DNA of 44,269 bases. Origin: Streptomyces sp. rh34 (GTDB lineage: Bacteria > Actinomycetota > Actinomycetes > Streptomycetales > Streptomycetaceae). Below the pieces are notes generated by a model, which saw only the letters and a program-made list of their open reading frames with translations, was not told the DNA's origin and did no database searches. Shown here one piece after another: positions 24,633 through 32,942 of this stretch. The position numbers were made by a program, and so were the translations under genes. The stretch lies in the NCBI RefSeq assembly GCF_002551245.1, contig NZ_NTGZ01000028.1:1-44269 (forward strand). Direction: 5' to 3'. Positions within the stretch are counted from its first letter, which is position 1; each line of letters opens with the position of its first letter.

Positions 24633-25667
24633 GTGACCAGCGCGCAGCAGCCCGCCCCCGCCCGGCCCACCAGCCGCGACGTGGCCCGTGCGGCGGGCGT
24701 CTCCCAGGCGACGGTCTCCCTGGTGCTCGGCGAGAAGTGGCCGGGCAGGGTGTCGGAGGCCACGGCCCAGCGGGTCCGGGACACCGCGGCGGAGATCGGC
24801 TACCGGCCCAATCTGGCGGCCCGCAGTCTCCGGCTCGGCCGCACCAGGACCGCGCTGCTGGTGGTTCCCGCGCTCACCAACGAGTTCTTCGCACGGGTGT
24901 ACGCCGGGGCGGCGGCGCTCGCCGCCGAGCACGACTTCGGCGTGGTGCTCTACCCCTCGCCCGACGGCACGGGCCCGGCCCGGGACCCGTTCGCCTCCGC
25001 CCGCGCCGCGCTCGACGGGGTCATCGCGTCCTCGATGGCCGCCGACGCGCTGGGCGCGCTGCACGGGGCGGATCTTCCGCTGGTGATGCTGGACAGCGAT
25101 CCCTCGGACACCGGGCCCGCCGCCCATGTGAACCTCGACATCGCGGACGGGATGCGACAGGTGACGGATCATCTGCTGGGGCTCGGCCACCGCCGCTTCC
25201 TGCATCTGGCGTCCGCCGTGGACACCTGGACGTTCGCGGTGCGCGCCGAAGCGCTGCGCGACGTGCTGGAAACGGCGGGGGACGCGACGGTGCGCACGGT
25301 GCGCGCCCCGCTGGACGTACGGGCGGGGCGCGAGGCGGCCGAACAGGCCCTGTCCGTCACCGGGGACCGGCCCACCGCGATCGTCTGCGACGACGACATT
25401 CTGGCCGCCGGCGCGTGCAAGGCGGCCCGCAGGCTCGGGCTGCGGGTGCCGGACGAGCTGTCGGTCACCGGATTCGACGACCTCGCACTGGCCACCGCGC
25501 TGGAGCCGGAGCTGACCACGGTGCGGCTGCCGGCGGAGCAGGTCGGTGAGAGGGGCATGGAGGCGCTGCTCACGGTGCTGGACGGCCGTCCCGTCCAGCA
25601 GGACGGTCTGCCGGTACGGCTCGTCGTACGCGGCTCCACGGCGCCGCCACCCGCAGGCCGGGCATGA
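24633..25667 (+). CDS. LacI family transcriptional regulator
   Basis: This 344-residue protein has the helix-turn-helix TSRDVARAAGVSQATVSLVL with hinge (about 13-65) and a periplasmic-binding-like effector domain (70-335). Typical blocks are IGYRPNLAARSLRLGRT, VPALTNEFFARVYAGA and LSVTGFDDLALATALEPELT. The GTG at 24633 has ggagg 5 nt upstream. The effector is likely a small sugar-like molecule but cannot be named. It is the only plus-strand gene inside the proteasome region and is convergent with prcA. The divergent MFS transporter is the obvious target. Confidence 0.92.
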   Translation: MTSAQQPAPARPTSRDVARAAGVSQATVSLVLGEKWPGRVSEATAQRVRDTAAEIGYRPNLAARSLRLGRTRTALLVVPALTNEFFARVYAGAAALAAEHDFGVVLYPSPDGTGPARDPFASARAALDGVIASSMAADALGALHGADLPLVMLDSDPSDTGPAAHVNLDIADGMRQVTDHLLGLGHRRFLHLASAVDTWTFAVRAEALRDVLETAGDATVRTVRAPLDVRAGREAAEQALSVTGDRPTAIVCDDDILAAGACKAARRLGLRVPDELSVTGFDDLALATALEPELTTVRLPAEQVGERGMEALLTVLDGRPVQQDGLPVRLVVRGSTAPPPAGRA

Positions 25668-25698
25668 CGGCGCCCCGGGCCGGGGCCCGGGGGCGCCG
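25668..25698. terminator. Terminator between lacI and prcA
   Basis: Arms cggcgccccgggc and gcccgggggcgccg pair with one bulged G around a short loop, between convergent genes. The hairpin probably serves both. Confidence 0.75.
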
Positions 25699-25703
25699 CT
25701 TGT

Positions 25704-26507
25704 CTACTTGTCCGTCTCCTCCGCGGAGTCGGGGGCGGTGTCGATGCTGTCCGTGCTGTCGGTGTCCTCGGTGTCGGACGGGGCGTCCGTCGGCGTGCTG
25801 CCGGCGGCTTCCGTGTCCAGCAGCCGGGCCAGCTGGCGACCGACGATCCGCTTGAACTTGCGCTGCTGGGGGCGGGTACGGTCCAGGACCGCGACCTCCA
25901 GGCGCTCCGCCGGGATCTCCCGCTCGCCGCCGCCGGGCTCGCGCGAGAGCGCCTGGACGGCCAGCTTGAGCGCCTCGGCGAGGGTCATACCGTCGCGGTG
26001 GCGCTGGTCGAGGAAGCTGCTGATCTGCTCGGAGTTGCCGCCGACCGCGACCGAGCCGTGCTCGTCCACGATCGAACCGTCGTGCGGCAGCCGGTAGATC
26101 TGGTCGCCCTCGGCCGCGCTGCCGACCTCGGCGACCACCAACTCCACCTCGTACGGCTTCTCGGCCGCGCTGGAGAAGATGGTGCCGAGCGTCTGGGCGT
26201 AGACGTTGGCCAGCCCACGGGCCGTCACATCGTCCCGGTCGTAGGTGTATCCGCGCAGATCGGCGTAGCGCACACCGCCGATGCGGAGGTTCTCGTACTC
26301 GTTGTACTTGCCGGCGGCGGCGAAGCCGATCCGGTCATAGATCTCGCTGAACTTGTGCAGTGCGCGGGACGGGTTCTCGCCGACGAACACAATGCCGTCG
26401 GCATACTGCAGCACAACGAGGCTGCGACCACGGGCGATGCCCTTGCGGGCGTATTCCGCCCGGTCGGCCATGGCCTGCTGGGGTGAGACATAGAACGGCG
26501 TCGACAC
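25704..26507 (-). CDS. prcA: 20S proteasome alpha subunit PrcA
   Basis: This 267-residue alpha subunit forms the outer rings and gate of the core. The N-terminus [20 protein letters not shown] is the gating segment. The conserved body runs from about 22 to 235 ([39 protein letters not shown]). As expected there is no catalytic Thr1. The last 30 residues are an unusually long acidic, Thr/Ser/Asp-rich disordered tail ([16 protein letters not shown]). It lies 55 nt after prcB in one operon; the tail may project outside the ring. Confidence 0.96.
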   Translation of the reverse strand: MSTPFYVSPQQAMADRAEYARKGIARGRSLVVLQYADGIVFVGENPSRALHKFSEIYDRIGFAAAGKYNEYENLRIGGVRYADLRGYTYDRDDVTARGLANVYAQTLGTIFSSAAEKPYEVELVVAEVGSAAEGDQIYRLPHDGSIVDEHGSVAVGGNSEQISSFLDQRHRDGMTLAEALKLAVQALSREPGGGEREIPAERLEVAVLDRTRPQQRKFKRIVGRQLARLLDTEAAGSTPTDAPSDTEDTDSTDSIDTAPDSAEETDK

Positions 26508-26562
26508 CGGCTATCCGTCCCTTTCTGTCAGTGACGAGTGCGTCTGAGGCTGGAGGTCCGGA

Positions 26563-27408
26563 TCAGAGCAGCGCGGCGCGCGGGCCGTCGGGCTGCTCGA
26601 GTCGGCGTTCCAGGATGGAGCGCGCGATCTCGGAGGACTCCTGGTCGGTCAGCCTCCGGAAGCCTTCGTCGGTGATGACGGTGACGATCGGGTAGATGCG
26701 GCGGGCCACGTCCGGGCCGCCGGTCGCCGAGTCGTCGTCCGCCGCGTCGTACAGCGCCTGCACGACCAGGGTGAGGGCCTGCTCCTCCGTCAGGTCCTCG
26801 CGGTAGAGCTTCTTCATCGCGTTGCGGGCGAAGATCGATCCGGAGCCGGTGGCCGCGTAGCCGTTCTCCTCGGTGCGGCCGCCGGTGACGTCGTAGGAGA
26901 AGATGCGGCCCTTCTCGCGGTCGACGTCGTAACCGGCGAAGAGGGGCACCACGGCGAGGCCCTGCATGGCCATGGCGAGGTTGCTGCGGATCATGGTGGA
27001 GAGGCGGTTGGCCTTGCCCTCCAGGGAGAGCTGGGCTCCCTCGACCTTCTCGAAGTGCTCCAGCTCCAGCTGGAACAGCTTCACCATCTCCACGGCCAGT
27101 CCGGCGGTGCCGGCGATGCCCACCGCGGAGTACTCGTCGGCCGGGAAGACCTTCTGCATGTCGCGCGAGGCGATCATGTTGCCCATGGTGGCGCGCCGGT
27201 CGCCGGCCAGGACCACGCCACCGGGGAAGGACGCCGAGACGATGGTCGTCCCGTGCGGCGCCTCGATGGCCCCCTGGAGCGGCGGCAGGCTCCGGTTGCC
27301 CGGGAGCATCTCGGGCGACTGGTCGGACAGGAAGTCCATGAACGAGGACGAACCCGGCGTCAGGAAGGCAGCTGGTAGACGCCCGGTGCTACGAGTGTTG
27401 GCTTCCAC
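26563..27408 (-). CDS. prcB: 20S proteasome beta subunit PrcB
   Basis: This 281-residue precursor of the catalytic subunit has a propeptide of about 53 residues ending APHG, followed by catalytic Thr54 in [19 protein letters not shown]. Self-processing between Gly53 and Thr54 exposes the N-terminal nucleophile. The active-site lysine lies in [11 protein letters not shown]. The GTG at 27408 follows a ggaggga site; the open frame extends to 27567 only because it enters the endonuclease VII remnant. The gene's first 49 nt overlap the end of that remnant in another frame. Confidence 0.96.
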   Translation of the reverse strand: MEANTRSTGRLPAAFLTPGSSSFMDFLSDQSPEMLPGNRSLPPLQGAIEAPHGTTIVSASFPGGVVLAGDRRATMGNMIASRDMQKVFPADEYSAVGIAGTAGLAVEMVKLFQLELEHFEKVEGAQLSLEGKANRLSTMIRSNLAMAMQGLAVVPLFAGYDVDREKGRIFSYDVTGGRTEENGYAATGSGSIFARNAMKKLYREDLTEEQALTLVVQALYDAADDDSATGGPDVARRIYPIVTVITDEGFRRLTDQESSEIARSILERRLEQPDGPRAALL

Positions 27409-27567
27409 GCGTTTCCCTCCACGTATGCGATGGCCCTGCGCAAGAGAGTCAGGATCATCCCCCAACTTGCCGATGGCCGAATTGCAGTTGAAGCAAGTAC
27501 GTACGCCACGGACCCTACCCGCCCGGCGGGAGTGATCCACATGTTCGGAGGGGGTTATCCGCACCAA
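27360..27567 (-). pseudogene. Remnant of a recombination endonuclease VII-like gene
   Basis: One minus-strand frame reads [20 protein letters not shown] then [14 protein letters not shown], the HVDH and CFNCN core of HNH/endonuclease VII proteins. The end continues in the next frame as [18 protein letters not shown] and stops at 27360 inside prcB. Deleting one base of the AA at 27442-27443 joins the two as [12 protein letters not shown]. The usual N-terminal half with the first CxxC is not in frame, so more lesions or a deletion lie upstream. An intact gene of this type sits between pup and prcB in other streptomycetes (memory). Confidence 0.7.
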
Positions 27568-27679
27568 TCCGACGGGACCGGGAACCGGCCCCCGGGTCGG
27601 TGGGCGGGGTGACGACGCACGCCGTGGCGAACGCCGTCACCCCTTTCTCCCCCGTAATCTGCGCGGGTGTTCGCGTGAG

Positions 27680-27715
27680 CGCCCGGCACACACCCGGGCG
27701 TTCACATTGGTGAAC
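27680..27715 (-). promoter_or_regulatory. Two adjacent hairpins directly after pup
   Basis: GTTCAC-N4-GTGAAC (27700-27715) is a perfect 6-bp stem with a 4-nt loop that reaches into the pup stop codon. CGCCCGG-N7-CCGGGCG (27680-27700) follows at once. On the pup transcript these could attenuate read-through to prcBA or stabilise the 3' end. The first could also be a protein-binding dyad. Confidence 0.55.
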
Positions 27716-27933
27716 TACTGTCCACCCTTTTGAACGAAGGACCGGACGAAATCCTCGGCATTCTCTTCGAGGACGTCGTCGATCTCGTCCAGGACCGAGT
27801 CGACGTCGTCGCTCAGCTTCTCCTGGCGCTCCGCGAGGTCCTCGGACACCTGCGCGTCCTGCGCCTGCTCCTCGACCTCCTCGGTGGAACGTGTCGCCTT
27901 CTGCTGTCCGCCGCCGGTGTCCTTGGTCGCCAT
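27715..27933 (-). CDS. pup: Prokaryotic ubiquitin-like protein Pup
   Basis: This 72-residue, acidic, largely disordered protein becomes covalently attached to target lysines. The C-terminal helix region (DDVDSVLDEIDDVLEENAED, then FVRSFVQKGGQ) binds the ARC coiled coils. It ends in Gly-Gly-Gln, so Dop must deamidate the Gln to Glu before PafA can use it. The ATG at 27933 fits the MATKDTGGGQQK beginning; an upstream start adds MSY without support. It is 130 nt downstream of dop and before prcBA. Confidence 0.97.
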   Translation of the reverse strand: MATKDTGGGQQKATRSTEEVEEQAQDAQVSEDLAERQEKLSDDVDSVLDEIDDVLEENAEDFVRSFVQKGGQ

Positions 27934-28063
27934 GTAGCTCACCCCGCTCGGTTCGAAGCAATCGAAGCTCTTGATCAGACCCTACCCACGGGGTCCGACA
28001 TTTGACCCGGTAGTTGGTGCAACGCCCGCGCCTCAGGTGATTGATTCCCAGCCCGGAGGCCTT

Positions 28064-29575
28064 TCAGCCGCCCGACAGCACGCGGACCAGCTCTTCCGCC
28101 GTCCGGCAGCGGTCCAGCAGGTCCTTCACGTGCTCCTTCGTGCCACGCAGCGGTTCCAGGGTGGGCACCCGCTGCAGGGAGTCGCGGTCCGGCAGGTCGA
28201 AGATCACCGAGTCCCACGAGGCCGCCGCCACGTCGTCGGCGTACTGCTCCAGGCACCGCCCGCGGAAGTAGGCCCTGGTGTCCTCCGGGGGCTTCGTACG
28301 AGCCCTGGTGACCTCGTCCTCGTCCAGGAGGCGCTTCATCTTCCCGCGGGCCGCCAGGCGGTTGTAGAGGCCCTTGTCGGGCCGTACGTCCGCGTACTGG
28401 AGATCCACCAGATGCAGCCGGGGCGCGTCCCAGTCCAGCGCGTCGCGGCGGCGGTAGCCCTCCATGAGCTCCCGCTTGGCGATCCAGTCCAGCTCGCCCG
28501 CCAGGCTCATCGGATCGGTCTCCAGCCGGTTGAGGGTGTCCTCCCAGCGGGTCAGGATGTCCTTGGTCTGCTCGTCGGCGTCCGCGCCGTACCGCTCGTC
28601 GACGTACTTGCGGGCCAGCTCGAAGTACTCCATCTGAAGCTGGACCGCGGTGAGCGTCCGGCCGCTGCGGAGCGTGATCAGCTGCCGGAGGTCCGGGTCG
28701 TGGGAGACCTGGTGCAGGGTGCGCACGGGCTGGTCGACCGCGAGGTCGACGTTGATGAAGGCGTCCTCGATCATGGCCAGCACCAGGGACGTGGTGCCGA
28801 GCTTGAGATAGGTGGAGATCTCCGAGAGGTTGGCGTCGCCGATGATCACATGGAGCCGGCGGTACTTCTCGGCGTCGGAGTGCGGCTCGTCCCGGGTGTT
28901 GATGATGGGGCGCTTGAGCGTGGTCTCCAGGCCGACCTCGACCTCGAAGTAGTCGGCGCGCTGGCTGATCTGGAAGCCGTGCTCGTTGCCGTCCTGGCCG
29001 ATGCCGACCCGGCCCGCGCCCGTGACGACCTGGCGCGAGACGAAGAACGGCGTCAGGTGGCGCACGATGTCCGAGAACGGCGTCTCCCGCCGCATGAGGT
29101 AGTTCTCGTGCGTGCCGTAGGAGGCGCCCTTGTTGTCGGTGTTGTTCTTGTAGAGGTGGATCGGCTGCGCGCCGGGGATCGCGGCCGCCCGCTCGGCGGC
29201 CTCCGCCATGATCCGTTCGCCGGCCTTGTCCCAGAGCACCGCGTCGCGCGGATTGGTGATCTCCGGGGAGCTGTATTCGGGGTGCGCGTGGTCGACGTAC
29301 AGCCGGGCGCCGTTGGTGAGGATGACATTGGCCAGGCCGATGTCCTCGTCGGTGAGCTGACTGGAGTCGGCGGTCTCCCGGGCGAGGTCGAAGCCTCGCG
29401 CGTCACGCAGCGGGTTCTCCTCCTCGAAGTCCCAGCGGGCGCGTCGCGCCCGGTGCATCGCCGCCGCGTAGGCGTTGACGATCTGGGACGAGGTGAGCAT
29501 GGCATTGGCGTTGGGGTGGCCGGGGACGGAGATCCCGTACTCCGTCTCGATGCCCATTACTCGCCGTACGGTCAT
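28064..29575 (-). CDS. dop: Pup deamidase/depupylase Dop
   Basis: This 503-residue homologue of PafA converts Pup-Gln to Pup-Glu and removes Pup from substrates. It shows [18 protein letters not shown], the Dop loop region (about 40-80), catalytic Asp95 in [34 protein letters not shown] and [19 protein letters not shown]. The motifs parallel those of PafA at 21872-23233, as expected for paralogues. It lies 233 nt after arc and upstream of pup on the same strand. ATP acts as cofactor rather than substrate in the known enzyme. Confidence 0.97.
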   Translation of the reverse strand: MTVRRVMGIETEYGISVPGHPNANAMLTSSQIVNAYAAAMHRARRARWDFEEENPLRDARGFDLARETADSSQLTDEDIGLANVILTNGARLYVDHAHPEYSSPEITNPRDAVLWDKAGERIMAEAAERAAAIPGAQPIHLYKNNTDNKGASYGTHENYLMRRETPFSDIVRHLTPFFVSRQVVTGAGRVGIGQDGNEHGFQISQRADYFEVEVGLETTLKRPIINTRDEPHSDAEKYRRLHVIIGDANLSEISTYLKLGTTSLVLAMIEDAFINVDLAVDQPVRTLHQVSHDPDLRQLITLRSGRTLTAVQLQMEYFELARKYVDERYGADADEQTKDILTRWEDTLNRLETDPMSLAGELDWIAKRELMEGYRRRDALDWDAPRLHLVDLQYADVRPDKGLYNRLAARGKMKRLLDEDEVTRARTKPPEDTRAYFRGRCLEQYADDVAAASWDSVIFDLPDRDSLQRVPTLEPLRGTKEHVKDLLDRCRTAEELVRVLSGG

Positions 29576-29689
29576 GCGGCCCTCCTTGCCCGGCGTCGGC
29601 CCCTCCGGGAACGACGCTCAAGTACCGCTGCTGTGTCCGGTGCGTATGCGGCGCCCGTCTCCGCACTGCGCGACTCGGCGGTACCGCAG

Positions 29690-29695
29690 AGCCTA
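29690..29695 (-). promoter_or_regulatory. Possible -10 element before dop
   Basis: TAGGCT on the minus strand lies 115 nt before the dop start in the 233-nt arc-dop gap. It fits the TAnnnT pattern of actinomycete housekeeping promoters, but I see no matching -35 at 17-18 nt, so confidence is low. Confidence 0.3.
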
Positions 29696-29763
29696 GAGCG
29701 CCTCTGCGCCGGTGGGGAGATCAATTACGACATTGCTCCGGCACGGCCGGAACGGGTAATGAA

Positions 29764-29801
29764 ACCGGCTGCGGAGGCCCCTGGGGGCTTCCGCAGCCGG
29801 T
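29764..29801 (-). terminator. Terminator of arc
   Basis: A hairpin of about 18 bp, with one wobble and a very small loop, lies 8 nt after the arc stop. It suggests arc is its own unit and dop-pup-prcBA start afresh from the gap. Confidence 0.8.
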
Positions 29802-29808
29802 CCGCGCA

Positions 29809-31575
29809 TTACAGGTACTGGCCGGTGTTGGCCACCGTATCGATGGAGCGTCCGGTGTCCGCGCCCTGCTTTCCGGTGACGAGTGTGCGGATGAAGACGA
29901 TCCGCTCACCCTTCTTACCGGAAATCCTGGCCCAGTCGTCCGGGTTGGTCGTGTTCGGCAGGTCCTCGTTCTCCTTGAACTCGTCCACGCAGGCCTGCAG
30001 GAGATGAGCGACCCGCAGCCCTTTCTGGCCCTGTTCCAGGAATGCCTTGATGGCCATCTTCTTTGCCCGGTCGACGATGTTCTGAATCATCGCGCCGGAG
30101 TTGAAGTCCTTGAAGTACAGGACTTCCTTGTCGCCGTTGGCGTACGTCACCTCGAGGAAGCGGTTCTCCTCGGACTCCGTGTACATCCGCTCCACGACGG
30201 ACTGGATCATGGCGTGGGCGGCGGCCGCCCGGGAGCCGGTGTGCTCGGCCAGATCGTCCGCGTGCAGCGGGAGCCCCGGGGTGAGGTACTTCGCGAAGAT
30301 GTCCTTCGCCGCCTCGGCGTCCGGACGCTCGATCTTGATCTTCACATCGAGACGGCCGGGGCGCAGGATGGCGGGGTCGATCATGTCCTCGCGGTTGGAG
30401 GCGCCGATGACGATGACGTTCTCCAGGCCCTCCACCCCGTCGATCTCGGCGAGCAGCTGCGGGACGATGGTGTTCTCCACGTCCGAGCTGACGCCGCTGC
30501 CGCGGGTGCGGAAGAGGGACTCCATCTCGTCGAAGAAGACGATGACGGGGGTGCCCTCGCTCGCCTTCTCCCTCGCACGCTGGAAGACCAGGCGGATGTG
30601 CCGCTCGGTCTCGCCGACGTACTTGTTGAGGAGCTCGGGGCCCTTGATATTGAGGAAGTAGCTCTTCCCCGTGGGCTGCCCGGTGACCTCGGCGACCTTC
30701 TTGGCGAGCGAATTGGCGACGGCCTTGGCGATGAGCGTCTTGCCACAGCCGGGCGGACCGTAGAGCAGGATGCCCTTCGGCGGGCGAAGCTCGTGCTCCT
30801 TGAAGAGGTCGGGGTGCAGGTACGGAAGCTCGACCGCGTCGCGGATCAGCTCGATCTGGTCGCCCAGGCCGCCGATCTTGTCGTAGTCGATGTCCGGGAC
30901 CTCTTCGAGGACGAGCTCCTCGACCTCGCTCTTGGGGACCACCTCGTAGACGTAACCCGATCTGGAGTCCAGGAGCAGGGCGTCGCCGGAGCGGATGGTG
31001 ATGTCCAGCAGGGGCTCGGCGAGCCGCACCACCCTCTCCTCGTCGGTGTGCCCGACCACCAGGGCTCGCTCGCCGTCCTCAAGGATCTCCTTGAGGGTGA
31101 CGATGTCCCCGGCGCGCTCGAACTGCATGGCCTCGACCACGTTGAGCGCTTCGTTGAGCATGACCTCCTGGCCACGCCGGAGCTCCTCGAGCTCGACACT
31201 GGGGCTGACGTTCACCCGGAGCTTGCGGCCCCCGGTGAAGATGTCACAGGTGCCGTCCTCGTTGGCCTGCAGGAAGACGCCGAAGCCGGCCGGCGGCTGC
31301 GCGAGCCGGTCGACCTCCTCCTTGAGGGCCACGATCTGGTCACGTGCCTCACGGAGCGTGTTGGCGAGCCGCTCGTTCTGTGCGGACACGCCCGCCAGGT
31401 TCGTCTGCAACTCGACGATCCGCTCTTCGAGAATCCTCGAGTGACGCGGAGAGTCGGCGAGCTTACGTCGCAGGACGGCGATTTCCTGCTCGAGATAGGC
31501 AACCTGGCCGGCTGGGTCCTCTGACCCTCGCGCGGGCCGGATGCCGCGGTTGATGTCGTCGTCGTGGGCTGCCAC
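29809..31575 (-). CDS. arc: Proteasome-associated AAA ATPase ARC (Mpa)
   Basis: This 588-residue hexameric unfoldase recognises Pup and feeds proteins into the proteasome. It has an N-terminal coiled coil (about 22-92), two OB folds (about 97-215), Walker A GPPGCGKT (273-280), Walker B VIVFFDE (344-350) and pore loop KYVGETER. It ends TGQYL, the HbYX-like tail that docks on PrcA. The GTG at 31575 was chosen over the ATG at 31593 because ggaggagg lies just upstream and [13 protein letters not shown] is the familiar start. It diverges from the ferredoxin gene. Confidence 0.96.
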   Translation of the reverse strand: MAAHDDDINRGIRPARGSEDPAGQVAYLEQEIAVLRRKLADSPRHSRILEERIVELQTNLAGVSAQNERLANTLREARDQIVALKEEVDRLAQPPAGFGVFLQANEDGTCDIFTGGRKLRVNVSPSVELEELRRGQEVMLNEALNVVEAMQFERAGDIVTLKEILEDGERALVVGHTDEERVVRLAEPLLDITIRSGDALLLDSRSGYVYEVVPKSEVEELVLEEVPDIDYDKIGGLGDQIELIRDAVELPYLHPDLFKEHELRPPKGILLYGPPGCGKTLIAKAVANSLAKKVAEVTGQPTGKSYFLNIKGPELLNKYVGETERHIRLVFQRAREKASEGTPVIVFFDEMESLFRTRGSGVSSDVENTIVPQLLAEIDGVEGLENVIVIGASNREDMIDPAILRPGRLDVKIKIERPDAEAAKDIFAKYLTPGLPLHADDLAEHTGSRAAAAHAMIQSVVERMYTESEENRFLEVTYANGDKEVLYFKDFNSGAMIQNIVDRAKKMAIKAFLEQGQKGLRVAHLLQACVDEFKENEDLPNTTNPDDWARISGKKGERIVFIRTLVTGKQGADTGRSIDTVANTGQYL

Positions 31576-31674
31576 GGTCCTCACCTCCTCCATGGGGAGC
31601 TGGACGCTTCCTGACCCTACCTGGGTGGGTGGTGATTGAAACCCCTAGATCACAAAGACTGCGGGGCGTGTCCG

Positions 31675-31705
31675 ATCTTCACCCTTGCGCTCTCCCTCAC
31701 GTCAA
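31675..31705 (-). promoter_or_regulatory. Putative arc promoter
   Basis: TTGACG (31700-31705) and TGAAGA (31676-31681) on the minus strand are 18 nt apart. The -35 matches the housekeeping consensus well, the -10 moderately. It lies about 100 nt before the arc start. Confidence 0.45.
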
Positions 31706-31815
31706 GGGAATACCCACCCTTCGGCACCGGAAAGCCGCCGGTTGTATCGTCGAACTGTTCAACACCCGTCAGGGCTGGCTCCAATTGGTTCAGATACGCA
31801 GGAACGGCAGGACAC

Positions 31816-32127
31816 ATGACCGTGCAGCAGGACTCGCCGGGCGACAGTGACACGCAGGACCTGGAGGTCTGGATCGACCAGGACCTCTGTACGGGCGACG
31901 GCATCTGTGTGCAGTACGCCCCCGATGTCTTCGAGCTGGACATCGACGGCCTGGCATACGTGAAGAGCAGCGACGACGAACTCCTGCAGAACCCGGGGGC
32001 GACCACTCCGGTGCCGCTGCCCCTCCTCCAGGACGTCGTCGATTCGGCCAAGGAGTGCCCCGGGGACTGCATCCATGTGCGGCGCGTCAAGGACAGCGTC
32101 GAGGTGTACGGGCCGGACGCCGACTAG
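31816..32127 (+). CDS. [3Fe-4S]-type ferredoxin
   Basis: This 103-residue single-cluster ferredoxin has the first two ligands in CTGDGIC (Cys25 and Cys31, five residues apart) and the last in CPGDC (Cys81 before Pro, with an extra Cys85). The C-x5-C spacing predicts a 3Fe-4S cluster; Cys85 is the usual additional cysteine of actinobacterial P450 partners. It carries electrons to an unknown acceptor; no P450 is in the window. The ATG at 31816 was chosen at the conserved-looking beginning. It diverges from arc across 240 bp. Confidence 0.9.
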   Translation: MTVQQDSPGDSDTQDLEVWIDQDLCTGDGICVQYAPDVFELDIDGLAYVKSSDDELLQNPGATTPVPLPLLQDVVDSAKECPGDCIHVRRVKDSVEVYGPDAD

Positions 32128-32178
32128 CCGACACGGGGCTCGCGCCCCGGCGCAGGCCGGCGTCCCCTCGAAGCGCGC

Positions 32179-32760
32179 TCAGACGCTGCGCGCGAGGTCC
32201 CCGGAGGTGCGGACGAACGCCTTCCCCTTCCATCGCCAGGAGGCCTGTTCCTCCTGGTCGGGGCAGCAGCGGGGCACATCGAGCGAGGAATAGCCGAGGA
32301 GGGTCGCCGAGACGAGGCCGTCGCGTACGGCGAGGTCCCCGACCGTCTTCCCGTCAGCGGGGTTCACCAGGGTCGCCACGACCCGGGGTGTGGCCCCGCC
32401 GCTCTGTGTCAGGACGTAGATGCCGCCCGGCGGGGTCCCGGATCCGGCGGCGCAGTGCACCACGGCGACGGTTTCCGGCCGCCCGTCGCCGTCGAGGTCC
32501 CCGGAGGCCTTCTTCGCGACGGTCGTCCCGACGCCGCCGCACTCCAGCGGGAACTCCACGCCGTCCGGATCGGGGGCGGACGCGGGGGCGCCGTGCTGTG
32601 TGGTGGTCCGCTGCTCGGGTGCCGTGGCGGTCGCGGTGGCCGTACGGGGCTGGAGCAGCCCGGCCAGCGCGACGACGCCGGCCATCGCCGCGGCCGTGGC
32701 GAGCCAGTGCACCGGCTTGGCGGCGGTGTGGGCGAGATCCGGGAGCGCGGGGGTCTGCAC
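32179..32760 (-). CDS. Membrane-anchored FG-GAP-like protein, unknown
   Basis: This 193-residue protein has one N-terminal hydrophobic segment (about 19-37, WLATAAAMAGVVALAGLLQP), a Thr/Ala/Pro linker and an extracytoplasmic domain containing GDLDGDGRPETVAVVHC. The DxDGDGxxE pattern is the calcium-binding loop of FG-GAP/VCBS beta-propeller repeats, here a single copy. Four cysteines in the outer part (LECGG, VHCAAG, RCCPD) suggest disulfides. The GTG at 32760 with caggaga upstream was chosen. I do not recognise the family, and no neighbour explains it. Confidence 0.75.
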   Translation of the reverse strand: MQTPALPDLAHTAAKPVHWLATAAAMAGVVALAGLLQPRTATATATAPEQRTTTQHGAPASAPDPDGVEFPLECGGVGTTVAKKASGDLDGDGRPETVAVVHCAAGSGTPPGGIYVLTQSGGATPRVVATLVNPADGKTVGDLAVRDGLVSATLLGYSSLDVPRCCPDQEEQASWRWKGKAFVRTSGDLARSV

Positions 32761-32877
32761 GCGGTATGTCTCCTGATGGTTCCTGGAAGCCCGGTGAGGG
32801 GGTGGGGAACACCCCCGAGGGGTTGGCGGCATCGTGCCACACCTCACACCCGGGCGGAACGGCGGGGGCAACGAAAA

Positions 32878-32927
32878 GGCGCCGCCGCGCGGTTCCCCGG
32901 TCGGTCGGGGAACTGCGCGGCGGCGCC
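32878..32927 (-). terminator. Rho-independent terminator of trmI
   Basis: 21-bp arms with one wobble (32878-32898, 32907-32927) enclose an 8-nt loop, and on the minus strand TTTTCGTT follows immediately. This is the clearest intrinsic terminator in the window. Confidence 0.9.
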
Positions 32928-32942
32928 GGTGCGTTGGACGGA

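Noticed and set aside
27564..27570. CCAATCC, a SigK -35-like box, upstream of nothing obvious
   Set aside because: The sequence 15 nt downstream is CGGCCC rather than a CGAAT-type -10, and no plus-strand gene follows.
27971..30007. 678-codon plus-strand open frame antisense to dop
   Set aside because: It is an antisense shadow crossing the dop gene and the intergenic gap. No ribosome site or family features are seen.
30004..31524. 506-codon plus-strand open frame antisense to arc
   Set aside because: It is an antisense shadow of the ARC reading frame, which is complete with Walker motifs.
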